The position numbers were made by a program, and so were the translations under genes. A stretch of 64,000 nucleotides of DNA from Alphaproteobacteria bacterium (GTDB taxonomy: Bacteria > Pseudomonadota > Alphaproteobacteria > JANQMY01). Positions 1 through 7,191 of the stretch are shown piece by piece. Position 1 is the first letter of the stretch, and every line of letters begins with the position of its first letter. The stretch spans positions 1 to 64,000 of the forward strand of contig JANQPL010000016.1 of NCBI GenBank assembly GCA_028289425.1, read 5' to 3'. Below the pieces are notes generated by a model. The model did no database searches and had not been told where the DNA came from. It saw nothing but the letters and a program-made list of their open reading frames with translations.

Positions 1-70
1 CGGCGCCCTCCTTGTCCTGGCAAAAAATCGCGCCGTCAGAACGATTCAATATGACGATGAAACGCTCTAG
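1..70 (+). CDS. 3' end of a CDS cut by the window edge
   Basis: Reading from base 2, an open frame gives about 22 residues ending in TIQYDDETL before a TAG at 68-70. The composition looks protein-like, but the fragment is too short to identify. It could be a chance open frame. The 120 bases that follow, up to the end of the regulator gene on the other strand, hold nothing I recognise. Confidence 0.3.
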   Translation, partial: GALLVLAKNRAVRTIQYDDETL

Positions 71-190
71 TTCCGGCCAACCTGTCTAAATTCTCTTGGT
101 GCAGATCAATGACGTCGGATATTGGTGGTGCCGATGTTAGCCGGTTGCGGCGCCTCGTGAATGAGAATTCAAGTAGCACCATTTCACCAA

Positions 191-1726
191 TCATGGCATT
201 TGCCTGTCCAGTTGCGATTGCATTCCTTTACACGCTGCGGCCAACTGTTTGGCCGCACGACGGATTTGGGTGTTTGAGAACGGCGCAAATCCCAGGATCA
301 CGCCGTTTGTGTCCGTCTCACGGACACAGAACTGCGACATAGGAGTGAGCTCCACGCGGGCCGCCATGGCTGCCCGCATGAGTTCTTTTTCGCGCACGCG
401 CGTGTTCAGTCGGCCGACAAGGTGAAGGCCGCCGTCGGCGGGGGACACTTCCAATACGTCGCTTAAGTGGTCAGTCGCGGCCTGAACGAGCGTTGTCTGG
501 CGTTCGGCATATATTATCCGCATGCGTCTTACGTGGCGGGCAAAATGGCCTTCATCGACAAAATCCGTCAGCACTGCTTGCTCAAGAAGCGGCGAATGCC
601 GATCGATCAACCAGCGCGACGATGCTAGCGGATCGATCAAATCGTCTGGCACTACCAGGTAGCCAATCCGTAATGAAGGAAACAGAAGTTTACTGAAGCT
701 GCCCATATAAATGACGCATTGCGTTTCCGGTACAATGCCGTAGAGAGCTGGAAGTGGCCTGCCGCGAAAACGAAACTCGCCATTGTAGTCGTCTTCGATG
801 ATCATGGCGCCGCTATCTCGGGCCCACTCGATCAAAGAGAGGCGACGCGACAGCTGCATGGTCGCCGTTGTCGGGAACTGACTGCTGGGCGTGACATACG
901 CCAGCTTTGCAGACGGCGCCTTTTCATAGAGTCGCTTAACTGAAATGCCTTGATCATCAACAGGCACGGTGACTACCTTGGCATTTGCCAATTCGAACAC
1001 GAACTTGGCCGGCATGTAGCACGGGTCTTCCATGCACACGCGGTCACCCGGGTCGACAAGCAGTTTGGTGAGAAGATCAATGCCTTGTTGTGCGCCCGCG
1101 GTAATGAATACCTGATCGGCATGACAAGACATGCCGCGTGCACTGCCGAGATAATCGGCAATGGCTTCGCGCAGCGGGCGAAACCCACGCGGATCGCCGC
1201 GGTCAAGCAGGCCGCCGGCAGACTGGCGCAATCTGCGCGCGGTAAGTTTCGCCCAAACTTCACTTGGAAAATCAGCATTGGATGGGGTGTGCGGCAGGAA
1301 AGGTCTGACTGGCCGATTGGTGTTGGTCTCTATCCATGGCTGGAAGCTTTGGATGCGTTTTGCCGCCGAAGAAACCTTCGTGGGGCTGCTCGCTGATTTG
1401 TGCTTTCGACGCGGGGTGAATGGCTGCAGCACCCGATCGGGTATCTCATCCGCAACGCGTGTGCCCGATCCGGCCGCGGCAATCAAGTAGCCCTCGGCGA
1501 TGAGCTGGCTGTAGGCATTCTTCAGAGTGTTGCGCGCAACCGTCAGGTCTGAGGACAATTGCCGCGTGGAGGGAAGACGGTCGCCCGGTTTCAGGCGCCG
1601 CTCCAGGATCGCCGCTTTGATTTGTTGTTCGAGCTGGTCGGTTATAGGTTCCGAGCCGTTGTCGTCCAACACGATCGCGTCAAAAGGAAAGCGCGCGCGC
1701 CGCGTTTCTGGAGATTTGGCACTCAT
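191..1726 (-). CDS. MocR/PdxR-type GntR regulator with aminotransferase-like domain
   Basis: A 511-residue cytoplasmic transcription factor of the MocR subfamily. Residues 15-95 are a GntR winged helix (KPGDRLPSTRQLSSDL, then a recognition-helix region VARNTLKNAYSQL). Residues 150-505 are a fold-type I PLP aminotransferase-like domain. The motif GSFSKLLFP near residue 346 supplies the lysine expected to bind PLP, and EDDYNGEFR is also present. Family members sense an amine or PLP through this domain and bind direct repeats upstream of the gene they control. It is divergent from the cyclase/DoxX/LLM operon with 123 bases between, which makes that operon the likely target. The ligand cannot be told from sequence. 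Confidence 0.9.
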   Translation of the reverse strand: MSAKSPETRRARFPFDAIVLDDNGSEPITDQLEQQIKAAILERRLKPGDRLPSTRQLSSDLTVARNTLKNAYSQLIAEGYLIAAAGSGTRVADEIPDRVLQPFTPRRKHKSASSPTKVSSAAKRIQSFQPWIETNTNRPVRPFLPHTPSNADFPSEVWAKLTARRLRQSAGGLLDRGDPRGFRPLREAIADYLGSARGMSCHADQVFITAGAQQGIDLLTKLLVDPGDRVCMEDPCYMPAKFVFELANAKVVTVPVDDQGISVKRLYEKAPSAKLAYVTPSSQFPTTATMQLSRRLSLIEWARDSGAMIIEDDYNGEFRFRGRPLPALYGIVPETQCVIYMGSFSKLLFPSLRIGYLVVPDDLIDPLASSRWLIDRHSPLLEQAVLTDFVDEGHFARHVRRMRIIYAERQTTLVQAATDHLSDVLEVSPADGGLHLVGRLNTRVREKELMRAAMAARVELTPMSQFCVRETDTNGVILGFAPFSNTQIRRAAKQLAAACKGMQSQLDRQMP

Positions 1727-1730
1727 TTAA

Positions 1731-1773
1731 TGGGCCCATCAGATTTCTAAAAAGTGGGCCTTTTGATAGGCCC
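1731..1773. promoter_or_regulatory. TGGGCC repeats, possible MocR operator
   Basis: The short divergent region between the MocR gene and the cyclase gene has TGGGCC at 1731-1736 and again at 1755-1760, 24 bases apart. The second is followed by TTTTGAT and the first by CATCAGAT. A GGCCC in the other orientation lies at 1769-1773. MocR proteins are known to use direct repeats; the assignment here is inference. Confidence 0.4.
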
Positions 1774-1849
1774 TAACATCTTTATCTGCCCATTCAATGA
1801 AAGTGGCAAGCGCATTCACTGCGAGCCCCCAAGCGAAAAGGCGACGAGC

Positions 1850-2839
1850 ATGACGGTAAAAAGAACCAAAGCGGCGGTTATAGCGTCGATGTGTTTCATT
1901 TTTGGCGTTGGTACCGCCGGACCGGCTCAGGCCGACCTGGTGTTCATTGACCTCACTCATCCGGTCCCGACATTTCGCCCGCTTGCGAGCGACCCAACGC
2001 GACCGGATCTTGCAAAGCCTGTTGGCAAGAGCGCACCCATCGCCGGATTTTATCCTCAGGCGGTTCTCTATCCTGCAGACATTTGGCCAACCAATGAAGG
2101 TCATTTTGAATCGGCGGCCATTCTTGTTCAGGAACACAACGGCACGAGCTTCAATGCCCCCAACCACTACGTCAATAACGCCGCAAGCCGCGAGGCTGGT
2201 GCGGTGCCACAAGCGAAACGCAAAACCAGCGACGCACTCACCATTGATCAGCTGACGGGCAAAGTCGTTCTCATCGACGTTTCGCAGCGGGTCCGGCGGG
2301 AACTCGCCAAGAATGATGGGGTTCCCAGCCCAAGTGTTTCAGTAACGGACTTTTCCGACACCTCTCTGGCAACTGTTCGTGCCGAGGACATCGACGCCAT
2401 CAAAGACGACATTGACGACGGCGTGTGGGTGGTTGCGAATTTAGGATGGTCTCACCTTTATGGCGTGGGCGGAGAAGATTGGGAGGCGCCGGGCTATGTG
2501 AACGGTCTTAATCATCCCGGCTTCACGCGTGAGGCCATCGACCGGCTGATCCAGATCATGGATGCAAATAAGGTGAAGATCGCTGGCATTGCAGCCGACA
2601 GTCTCTCCGGAGATTCGGGCCAAGGGGCCAAAGGAACGGATGACAAGTGGAGCAACGCTTGGCCGGCTCATGTGCGTTTGTTTCAACGCGACATTCTTGT
2701 TGTCGAAAGCCTGGCGAATGTGGATGCATTAGCGCGCGCAAATGAGACCGGCGACTGCACGCTTATTGTCGGTGCGCTGAAGCATGTGGGGGGTACGGGC
2801 GGGCCTGCGCGGGTGGTCGCAGCATGTGAGGCAGAATGA
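1850..2839 (+). CDS. Exported cyclase-family protein (kynurenine formamidase-like fold)
   Basis: Chosen start ATG 1850 gives about 329 residues opening with a clear signal peptide (KRTK, hydrophobic core, cut after AQA before DLVFIDLTHP). An upstream in-frame ATG at 1754 would place 32 hydrophilic residues before the signal and is unlikely. The body matches the cyclase family (Pfam Cyclase), metal-dependent hydrolases related to KynB and isatin hydrolase. The usual metal-binding signature HxGTHxDxPxH reads HNGTSFNAPNHY here, so the third-position His is Ser and the Asp is Asn. It may bind metal differently or have lost the original chemistry. It is followed by a DoxX-like gene with a 4-base overlap, so they form one transcript. 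Confidence 0.8.
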   Translation: MTVKRTKAAVIASMCFIFGVGTAGPAQADLVFIDLTHPVPTFRPLASDPTRPDLAKPVGKSAPIAGFYPQAVLYPADIWPTNEGHFESAAILVQEHNGTSFNAPNHYVNNAASREAGAVPQAKRKTSDALTIDQLTGKVVLIDVSQRVRRELAKNDGVPSPSVSVTDFSDTSLATVRAEDIDAIKDDIDDGVWVVANLGWSHLYGVGGEDWEAPGYVNGLNHPGFTREAIDRLIQIMDANKVKIAGIAADSLSGDSGQGAKGTDDKWSNAWPAHVRLFQRDILVVESLANVDALARANETGDCTLIVGALKHVGGTGGPARVVAACEAE

Positions 2840-3282
2840 AGGAGCGTATCGTGTCTCAGACACGCGGTGCGTTTCCCATCGACGCTATCGTTTTGAGAGA
2901 CGTGGAGCGCGTTGTGCGCGTCACCATGATTCTTATCTTGCTAACGGCGGGAACGAGCAAGTTCTTCAGCGAAGGCGGTTTCTTTGAATACTACTCAGCG
3001 CTTTTTCGCGGTGACTTGAGAATAAGTCTGCCGCCAAAATTGGTCAACAGCTACCTGACCGCCATCCCCTTCATCGAGGTTGGTCTCGGCGTGGCGTTGC
3101 TGTCAAATCGCTACAAGCGCTACACCGTCTACGGATGGTTTGCCTTCATGCTCAGCCTGCTGGTCGGCCACTACGTTTTGCAGGAGTGGTCCAGCGTCAA
3201 CCAATTGTTGGACTATCTGTTCTTGGGCATGCTGTGCCTGGCCTTGCCTGCCCACAAATCATGGTTCTCGAGGCGGCCCTAG
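2836..3282 (+). CDS. DoxX/MauE-like small membrane protein
   Basis: 148 residues with four predicted membrane segments (about residues 32-50, 70-90, 98-118 and 122-140), with GTSKFFSEGGF and FIEVGLGVALL in the style of the DoxX/MauE superfamily. Members are inner-membrane proteins, often linked to thiol or quinone redox chemistry. The ATG overlaps the stop of the cyclase gene (ATGA), indicating translational coupling. The function here is not known; the context suggests a role with the exported cyclase and the flavin oxidoreductase that follows. Confidence 0.7.
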   Translation: MKERIVSQTRGAFPIDAIVLRDVERVVRVTMILILLTAGTSKFFSEGGFFEYYSALFRGDLRISLPPKLVNSYLTAIPFIEVGLGVALLSNRYKRYTVYGWFAFMLSLLVGHYVLQEWSSVNQLLDYLFLGMLCLALPAHKSWFSRRP

Positions 3283-3398
3283 AGCAGCGAACGGTGAAAC
3301 GCCTCTCAAGCAAGAACGCCGTATTCTTTATTTGCACCGGCACCAAAATCGGGGAAAGTGACCACACCAGCGCAACCATGCAGGCGGGGTCGTTGCTC

Positions 3399-4400
3399 AT
3401 GAAATTTGGCGTTCTTCAATTCTTCTCGTGGAAAAACCGGCGGCAAACGCCGACGGATGTGTACCGCACGTCTCTTGAACGGATCGTCAAGATGGACTGC
3501 TCCGGCTACGACGCGGTGTGGCTCGCGGAACATCACTTCAACGATTACAGCATTTGCCCGTCCATCCATATGATCGGCGCCTGGGTGGCCGCGCAGACAA
3601 AGAGCATTCGCATCGGCACGGGCGTCTCCCTGGCGGCGTTTTATCATCCCCTGCGGTTGGCGGAAGAAGTGGCGCTGCTCGATGTGATCTCCGGGGGCAG
3701 GGTCAATTGGGGCGCCGGGCGCGGTTTCGACAAAAAGGAATTTCAAACCTTCGGCGTGCCGTTCAACGAAAGCCATGTGCGCTTCCGCGAGGCGGTCGAT
3801 ATTGTGCTGCGCGCTTGGTCGGAAGACAAGCTCACCTATAAGGGCGATTTTCACGCCTATGACGATGTGGAGGTGCTGCCTAAGCCGGCGCAGACACCGC
3901 ACCCGCCGGTGTGGCTCGCCGCCACGTCCCCCGGCTCCATCGAAAGTGCTGCGCGGGACGGGTTCTCCATCCTCATGGATCCGCACACCACCCACGACGA
4001 AATCTCGGAGAAGTTTGCGTTCTACCAACAGACGCTGACGAAGCACGGTCATTCGCCCGTGGGCCGCGAAACGCCGGTGGCGCGTTTGCTGGCGGTGGCC
4101 GACAGTGACGAAGAAGCCACAGAAATCGCGCGCAGAGGGGCGGGGTGGACGCTGGGCGCGTATGTCAACCAAGAAAAAGCCGCCGGCCCCAACAGCCTTA
4201 CCATGCGGACGCGCGACGAAAGCGAAGATCCCGTGGTGCGCTATGTGAACGGCGCCGTGATCAAAGGGTGCCCCGAACGGGTCGTCCACCAGTTGCAAGA
4301 GCTGCAAGAAACCATGCCGCTCAACTACTTGCTCGCGGCGCCGCTCAGCCCAGGCAGTTTTGATCTGTTCACAGACAAAGTGATGCCGAAGTTTTTGTGA
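3399..4400 (+). CDS. LLM-class flavin-dependent oxidoreductase (luciferase-like)
   Basis: 333 residues of the bacterial luciferase-like monooxygenase family, which use reduced flavin to oxidise small organic substrates. Seen: MKFGVLQFF opening strand, AVWLAEHHFNDYS, RIGTGVSLAAFYHPLRLAEEVALLD and GRVNWGAGRGFDKKEF, typical of F/FMN-linked members. The start at 3399 follows AGGCGGGG; ATG 3378 is possible but lacks a ribosome site, and earlier in-frame codons would overlap the DoxX-like gene deeply. It is third in the run after the cyclase and DoxX-like genes, 116 bases downstream. The substrate is unknown. Confidence 0.85.
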   Translation: MKFGVLQFFSWKNRRQTPTDVYRTSLERIVKMDCSGYDAVWLAEHHFNDYSICPSIHMIGAWVAAQTKSIRIGTGVSLAAFYHPLRLAEEVALLDVISGGRVNWGAGRGFDKKEFQTFGVPFNESHVRFREAVDIVLRAWSEDKLTYKGDFHAYDDVEVLPKPAQTPHPPVWLAATSPGSIESAARDGFSILMDPHTTHDEISEKFAFYQQTLTKHGHSPVGRETPVARLLAVADSDEEATEIARRGAGWTLGAYVNQEKAAGPNSLTMRTRDESEDPVVRYVNGAVIKGCPERVVHQLQELQETMPLNYLLAAPLSPGSFDLFTDKVMPKFL

Positions 4401-4577
4401 GGATTTCGGTGGCAGCGCGCTTAACTCACGTTGGTGACTCGGTGAGGGAGATTCGGCCTCACCAAGCGCGCAAAAAGAGTCACCGGGGCAGAAGAAGGAC
4501 GACCAATACGCAATTCAAATTTCTGCACTGTTACCGCATTCTTTGTGTAGTGTCTTGGGATCGGCGGCTTCTGCAAA

Positions 4578-5525
4578 TTAAAGCCCCAACAGTCGAAGTC
4601 CCGCATTTGCGAAAACAAGCAGTGCGACTCCTAGTATTACTTGTATAATTGCGAGAGCTATGCGTGAATTGTACATGTGCAGGAATGTTTCCCAGTACGA
4701 TTCAGCGATCTGCCTTTCAAGCCATTCGATTCCATCTGCATTACTTTCTCGTTCAAATGCTTCGCGAGTTTCACTCGACCGCATTTTTGCCCGGTGCGAA
4801 ACAGTATTCAGCATTCCGAGAACAAGGTAAGCAACGACCAACAGGAGCAAGAAGGCGAAGGCGGAAAACCAGACACTGCTATGGATTATATTTTCAAATG
4901 GACCAAGTTGGATCGCGTTATTTAGTGCTGCACTGAAGATTGTTATGAATAGCACAAATACGAAATCCAAATGAAAAACTTCACGGAAAAAAGCTGTTGA
5001 GAATGTCACGCGCTCTTCCTCGATCCATCGGTAATATATTGCCTTCCAAAAAGCACTCGCCAAGAAATGGACCAACAAGGACATTCCCAAAACGGGCACC
5101 AACAAAGTGCCAAACATATCACTTTGGGGAGAAAGTGCCCCTAATCCTACTGCAGCTGTCAATGCTATGACCGTGGCTAGAACTGGCTCTATGATCGCTC
5201 TAATTCGATAAAAATTAAAGACCGACAGGTCTTGTCCTACGTTGAAAAAGCTCCATGCTATTTGAGAATCGGCAAGGAAAAACAAAGCCAGCAGCGTAAT
5301 CAAATAACGCCAATGCGGATAAAGTGTAATCTCTACACCGAACAACTCCAGCACCAACGCCCGAAGGTACGGCTCTGCCCAGCCGAACATAAGTTGCAAA
5401 AATGCTTCCCACCACTCGAGAAGCACTTCCATTGGCTCTGTCAGCCCTAAATTAACCCCCTGGTTGAGCAGAGCAAACAAGGACAAAGCAGCCAATAGCA
5501 AAGACAGCTGTCTAAAAACCCGCAT
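4578..5525 (-). CDS. Multi-pass membrane protein of unknown function
   Basis: About 315 residues from ATG 5525 (an in-frame TTG at 5540 is less likely). Seven or eight hydrophobic segments alternate with short loops; a charged stretch near residue 255 (SHRAKMRSSETREAFERESNADG) precedes the last one. I do not recognise the family. The gene is clearly more A/T-rich than the core genes around it, like the HTH/CHAT run that starts 525 bases away on the other strand. It could be part of the same acquired island, or a membrane partner of the CHAT operon, but nothing in the sequence proves this. Confidence 0.7.
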   Translation of the reverse strand: MRVFRQLSLLLAALSLFALLNQGVNLGLTEPMEVLLEWWEAFLQLMFGWAEPYLRALVLELFGVEITLYPHWRYLITLLALFFLADSQIAWSFFNVGQDLSVFNFYRIRAIIEPVLATVIALTAAVGLGALSPQSDMFGTLLVPVLGMSLLVHFLASAFWKAIYYRWIEEERVTFSTAFFREVFHLDFVFVLFITIFSAALNNAIQLGPFENIIHSSVWFSAFAFLLLLVVAYLVLGMLNTVSHRAKMRSSETREAFERESNADGIEWLERQIAESYWETFLHMYNSRIALAIIQVILGVALLVFANAGLRLLGL

Positions 5526-6049
5526 CGCGTCGACCCACAACTTTTTCGAAAAAAGTTACCACCGACAACACGATTGCTTATGTGATGCTAGTCACTAAGT
5601 ACGCAGTATTAGTCATCGTGCTATTGTTAACTAAAATGCGTCGCCGATTACGGTGACAGCCCACAAAACTGCTGAACTCAATTAGACGATTGCATGGCAT
5701 GTCGGCGAAAGATCCAATTAAGTACTGTCACCTTAATCCTTCTGCCTAGGTTCAAGAATGACGGGGTGAACGCTTGGCCCAACCTTCCCGGCGACAAAAC
5801 CGACCGCCAGAAAATGCACACGGCGCTTCGGCGAAAACGCGTAAGTGATTCGTAAATTGACGCGTCCTATTCGAGCAGCTTACTCACCCCGCCGAATTTA
5901 AAGAGCGTTTTTACCATTATTTACAGTGGCTTAGAAATTTGACTTTGACTCTTTGACATTAGTCTCCTTACCCTCTGAATAATCTGCGACTCGAAATTCA
6001 AGTTTTCTGCGGTTTTCTCCGGAAGAGTTATGCAAGGAAGGGCACAGAC
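5526..6049. other. A/T-rich divergent intergenic region upstream of the HTH/CHAT run
   Basis: About 520 bases without a convincing gene. It contains an A/T palindrome at 5539-5557 (AACTTTTT, CG, AAAAAAGTT) just upstream of the membrane protein gene, a small element with inverted ends at 5648-5737, and A/T-rich sequence before ATG 6050 where the promoter of the run should lie. No clear -35/-10 pair was assigned. Confidence 0.6.
5648..5737. repeat. Small inverted-end element (GGTGACAG family)
   Basis: The left end reads ATTACGGTGACAG (5648-5660) and the right end CTGTCACCTTAAT (5725-5737), near-perfect inverted copies enclosing about 65 bases without coding potential. The ends share GGTGACAG with elements at 8351, 15448, 18616 and 19839. 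The size and inverted ends suit a MITE or REP-type element. Confidence 0.5.
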
Positions 6050-6379
6050 ATGAACACAAATGAGTCATTGCTCCGAGCGATTTTGGCAATGACGGCCAGG
6101 CAGGCTTATGCACCGGCTGACTTGGCCAAGATAGTCTCGCCCAACGCGGGCGGCCAAAAGCAGCTACTAGCTTACAACCTTTGCGATGGACAAACGCCTC
6201 AGACTGAAGTTGGGAAAAAGGCAAAGCTCGACAAGGGCAACCTTAGCCGTTCCATATCCAGGTGGATAGAAGCTGGAATTATGTTTCGCATCGGGACCGA
6301 TCAGAATCCCATGCATCTGTATCCGCTGCCCAAGGAATATTTGAAATCGAACCCAAGCAAAAAGAAGACAGACGCATGA
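6050..6379 (+). CDS. Small winged-helix/HTH protein, first gene of the CHAT operon
   Basis: 109 residues. The middle and C-terminal part (GKKAKLDKGNLSRSISRWIEAGIMFRI) looks like a MarR-style winged helix with recognition helix NLSRSISRW, followed by a basic tail ending KKKTDA. The gene starts a run of six genes with tiny overlaps; its stop overlaps the next ATG (ATGA at 6376-6379). The likely role is DNA binding or an adaptor to the CHAT protein. The family is not recognised beyond its fold. Confidence 0.7.
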   Translation: MNTNESLLRAILAMTARQAYAPADLAKIVSPNAGGQKQLLAYNLCDGQTPQTEVGKKAKLDKGNLSRSISRWIEAGIMFRIGTDQNPMHLYPLPKEYLKSNPSKKKTDA

Positions 6380-6603
6380 GCGATGAACTTTCTGAAAAAC
6401 TCGACATATTGATCAAGCTGCAAGCGGCAGCGCTCACCGCTTCTTTTGATTCCGTCAAGGACAAGATTTTGTTCTTAAACAAAGCTGGCCTGCGCCCAAA
6501 GCTGATCGCGGAAATTGTTGGCACAAGCCCCAACCACGTTAACGTGACGCTTTCAAAGGAAAGAAAGCCATCGAAAGGAAAAAAGAAAGCGACTGAAGAA
6601 TGA
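6376..6603 (+). CDS. Small HTH protein, second gene of the CHAT operon
   Basis: 75 residues from the ATG that overlaps the upstream stop; longer in-frame starts from 6262 would lie inside the first gene. The N-terminal part SEKLDILIKLQAAAL is an amphipathic helix like those of the next three genes. Residues 38-60 (AGLRPKLIAEIVGTSPNHVNVTLSK) form a helix-turn-helix in the sigma-region-4 style. The tail is strongly basic (KERKPSKGKKK). It is a divergent relative of the three following small genes, without their RM-PKG signature. Confidence 0.7.
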   Translation: MSDELSEKLDILIKLQAAALTASFDSVKDKILFLNKAGLRPKLIAEIVGTSPNHVNVTLSKERKPSKGKKKATEE

Positions 6604-6794
6604 CAAATAACGATAGCGACATCTTAAAAGAGCTTTCCGCGATCAAGAAACTTTTGATCCTGGCGCTCGCTAACTCAGGCATGACGCAAGCTCAGATTGC
6701 TGCGGCGCTTGATGTTGATCGCACGAATGTCAGTCGGATGTTTCCGAAGGGCACATCTGCCGCGCTGAAAAGTAAAGGCGGAAAAGATGACTAA
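6600..6794 (+). CDS. Small HTH protein, paralogue A
   Basis: 64 residues: a leading helix (ILKELSAIKKLLILALANSG) and an HTH (MTQAQIAAALDVDRTNVSRMFPKG). It starts in an ATGA overlap with the previous gene. The same layout and the ending SRM(F/L)PKG recur in the next two genes, so these are tandem duplicates that have diverged. Such a short protein probably works as a dimer or within a larger assembly. Confidence 0.75.
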   Translation: MTNNDSDILKELSAIKKLLILALANSGMTQAQIAAALDVDRTNVSRMFPKGTSAALKSKGGKDD

Positions 6795-7002
6795 TGACGA
6801 TTCAAAGGCGCTTATAGAGGAAATGCAGGGTGTAAAGAAGCTGCTCATGCTTCAATTGTTGGCGATGGGATACAAACAAAAACACATCGCGGCTGCTCTT
6901 GGGGTGAGTGATGCCACGCTTAGCCGAATGCTGCCTAAAGGTATATCCAAGGATGTTCCCAAGAAACCTAATATGGGTTCAGCAGAGAATGCGGATTTGT
7001 AG
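6787..7002 (+). CDS. Small HTH protein, paralogue B
   Basis: 71 residues, with helix LIEEMQGVKKLLMLQLLAMG followed by HTH YKQKHIAAALGVSDATLSRMLPKG and a 23-residue polar tail. It overlaps paralogue A by 8 bases and ends directly before the next ATG. It shares the position of every core HTH residue with paralogues A and C, but its recognition helix differs (SDATLSR against DRTNVSR and SQPTVSR), which would suit different DNA targets. Confidence 0.75.
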   Translation: MTNDDSKALIEEMQGVKKLLMLQLLAMGYKQKHIAAALGVSDATLSRMLPKGISKDVPKKPNMGSAENADL

Positions 7003-7191
7003 ATGACGAACGATCAGGCCGACCAAATCCTCAAAGAGCTTGAAATGCTCCGGAAGCTGAAAATGCTTGAGCTTGCTGAAAAAGGGTTTTCGCAAGCACT
7101 CTTGGCGCAAGCTTTAGGAGTGAGCCAACCGACTGTCAGCCGGATGTTCCCAAAGGGATCCGCCAAGAGTAAGGCCGCCCCCGATGAATAA
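7003..7191 (+). CDS. Small HTH protein, paralogue C
   Basis: 62 residues: helix ILKELEMLRKLKMLELAEKG and HTH FSQALLAQALGVSQPTVSRMFPKG. The ATG follows the previous TAG with no spacer. Its last codons overlap the start of the CHAT gene by 8 bases. It is the third clear copy of the tandem family. Confidence 0.75.
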   Translation: MTNDQADQILKELEMLRKLKMLELAEKGFSQALLAQALGVSQPTVSRMFPKGSAKSKAAPDE

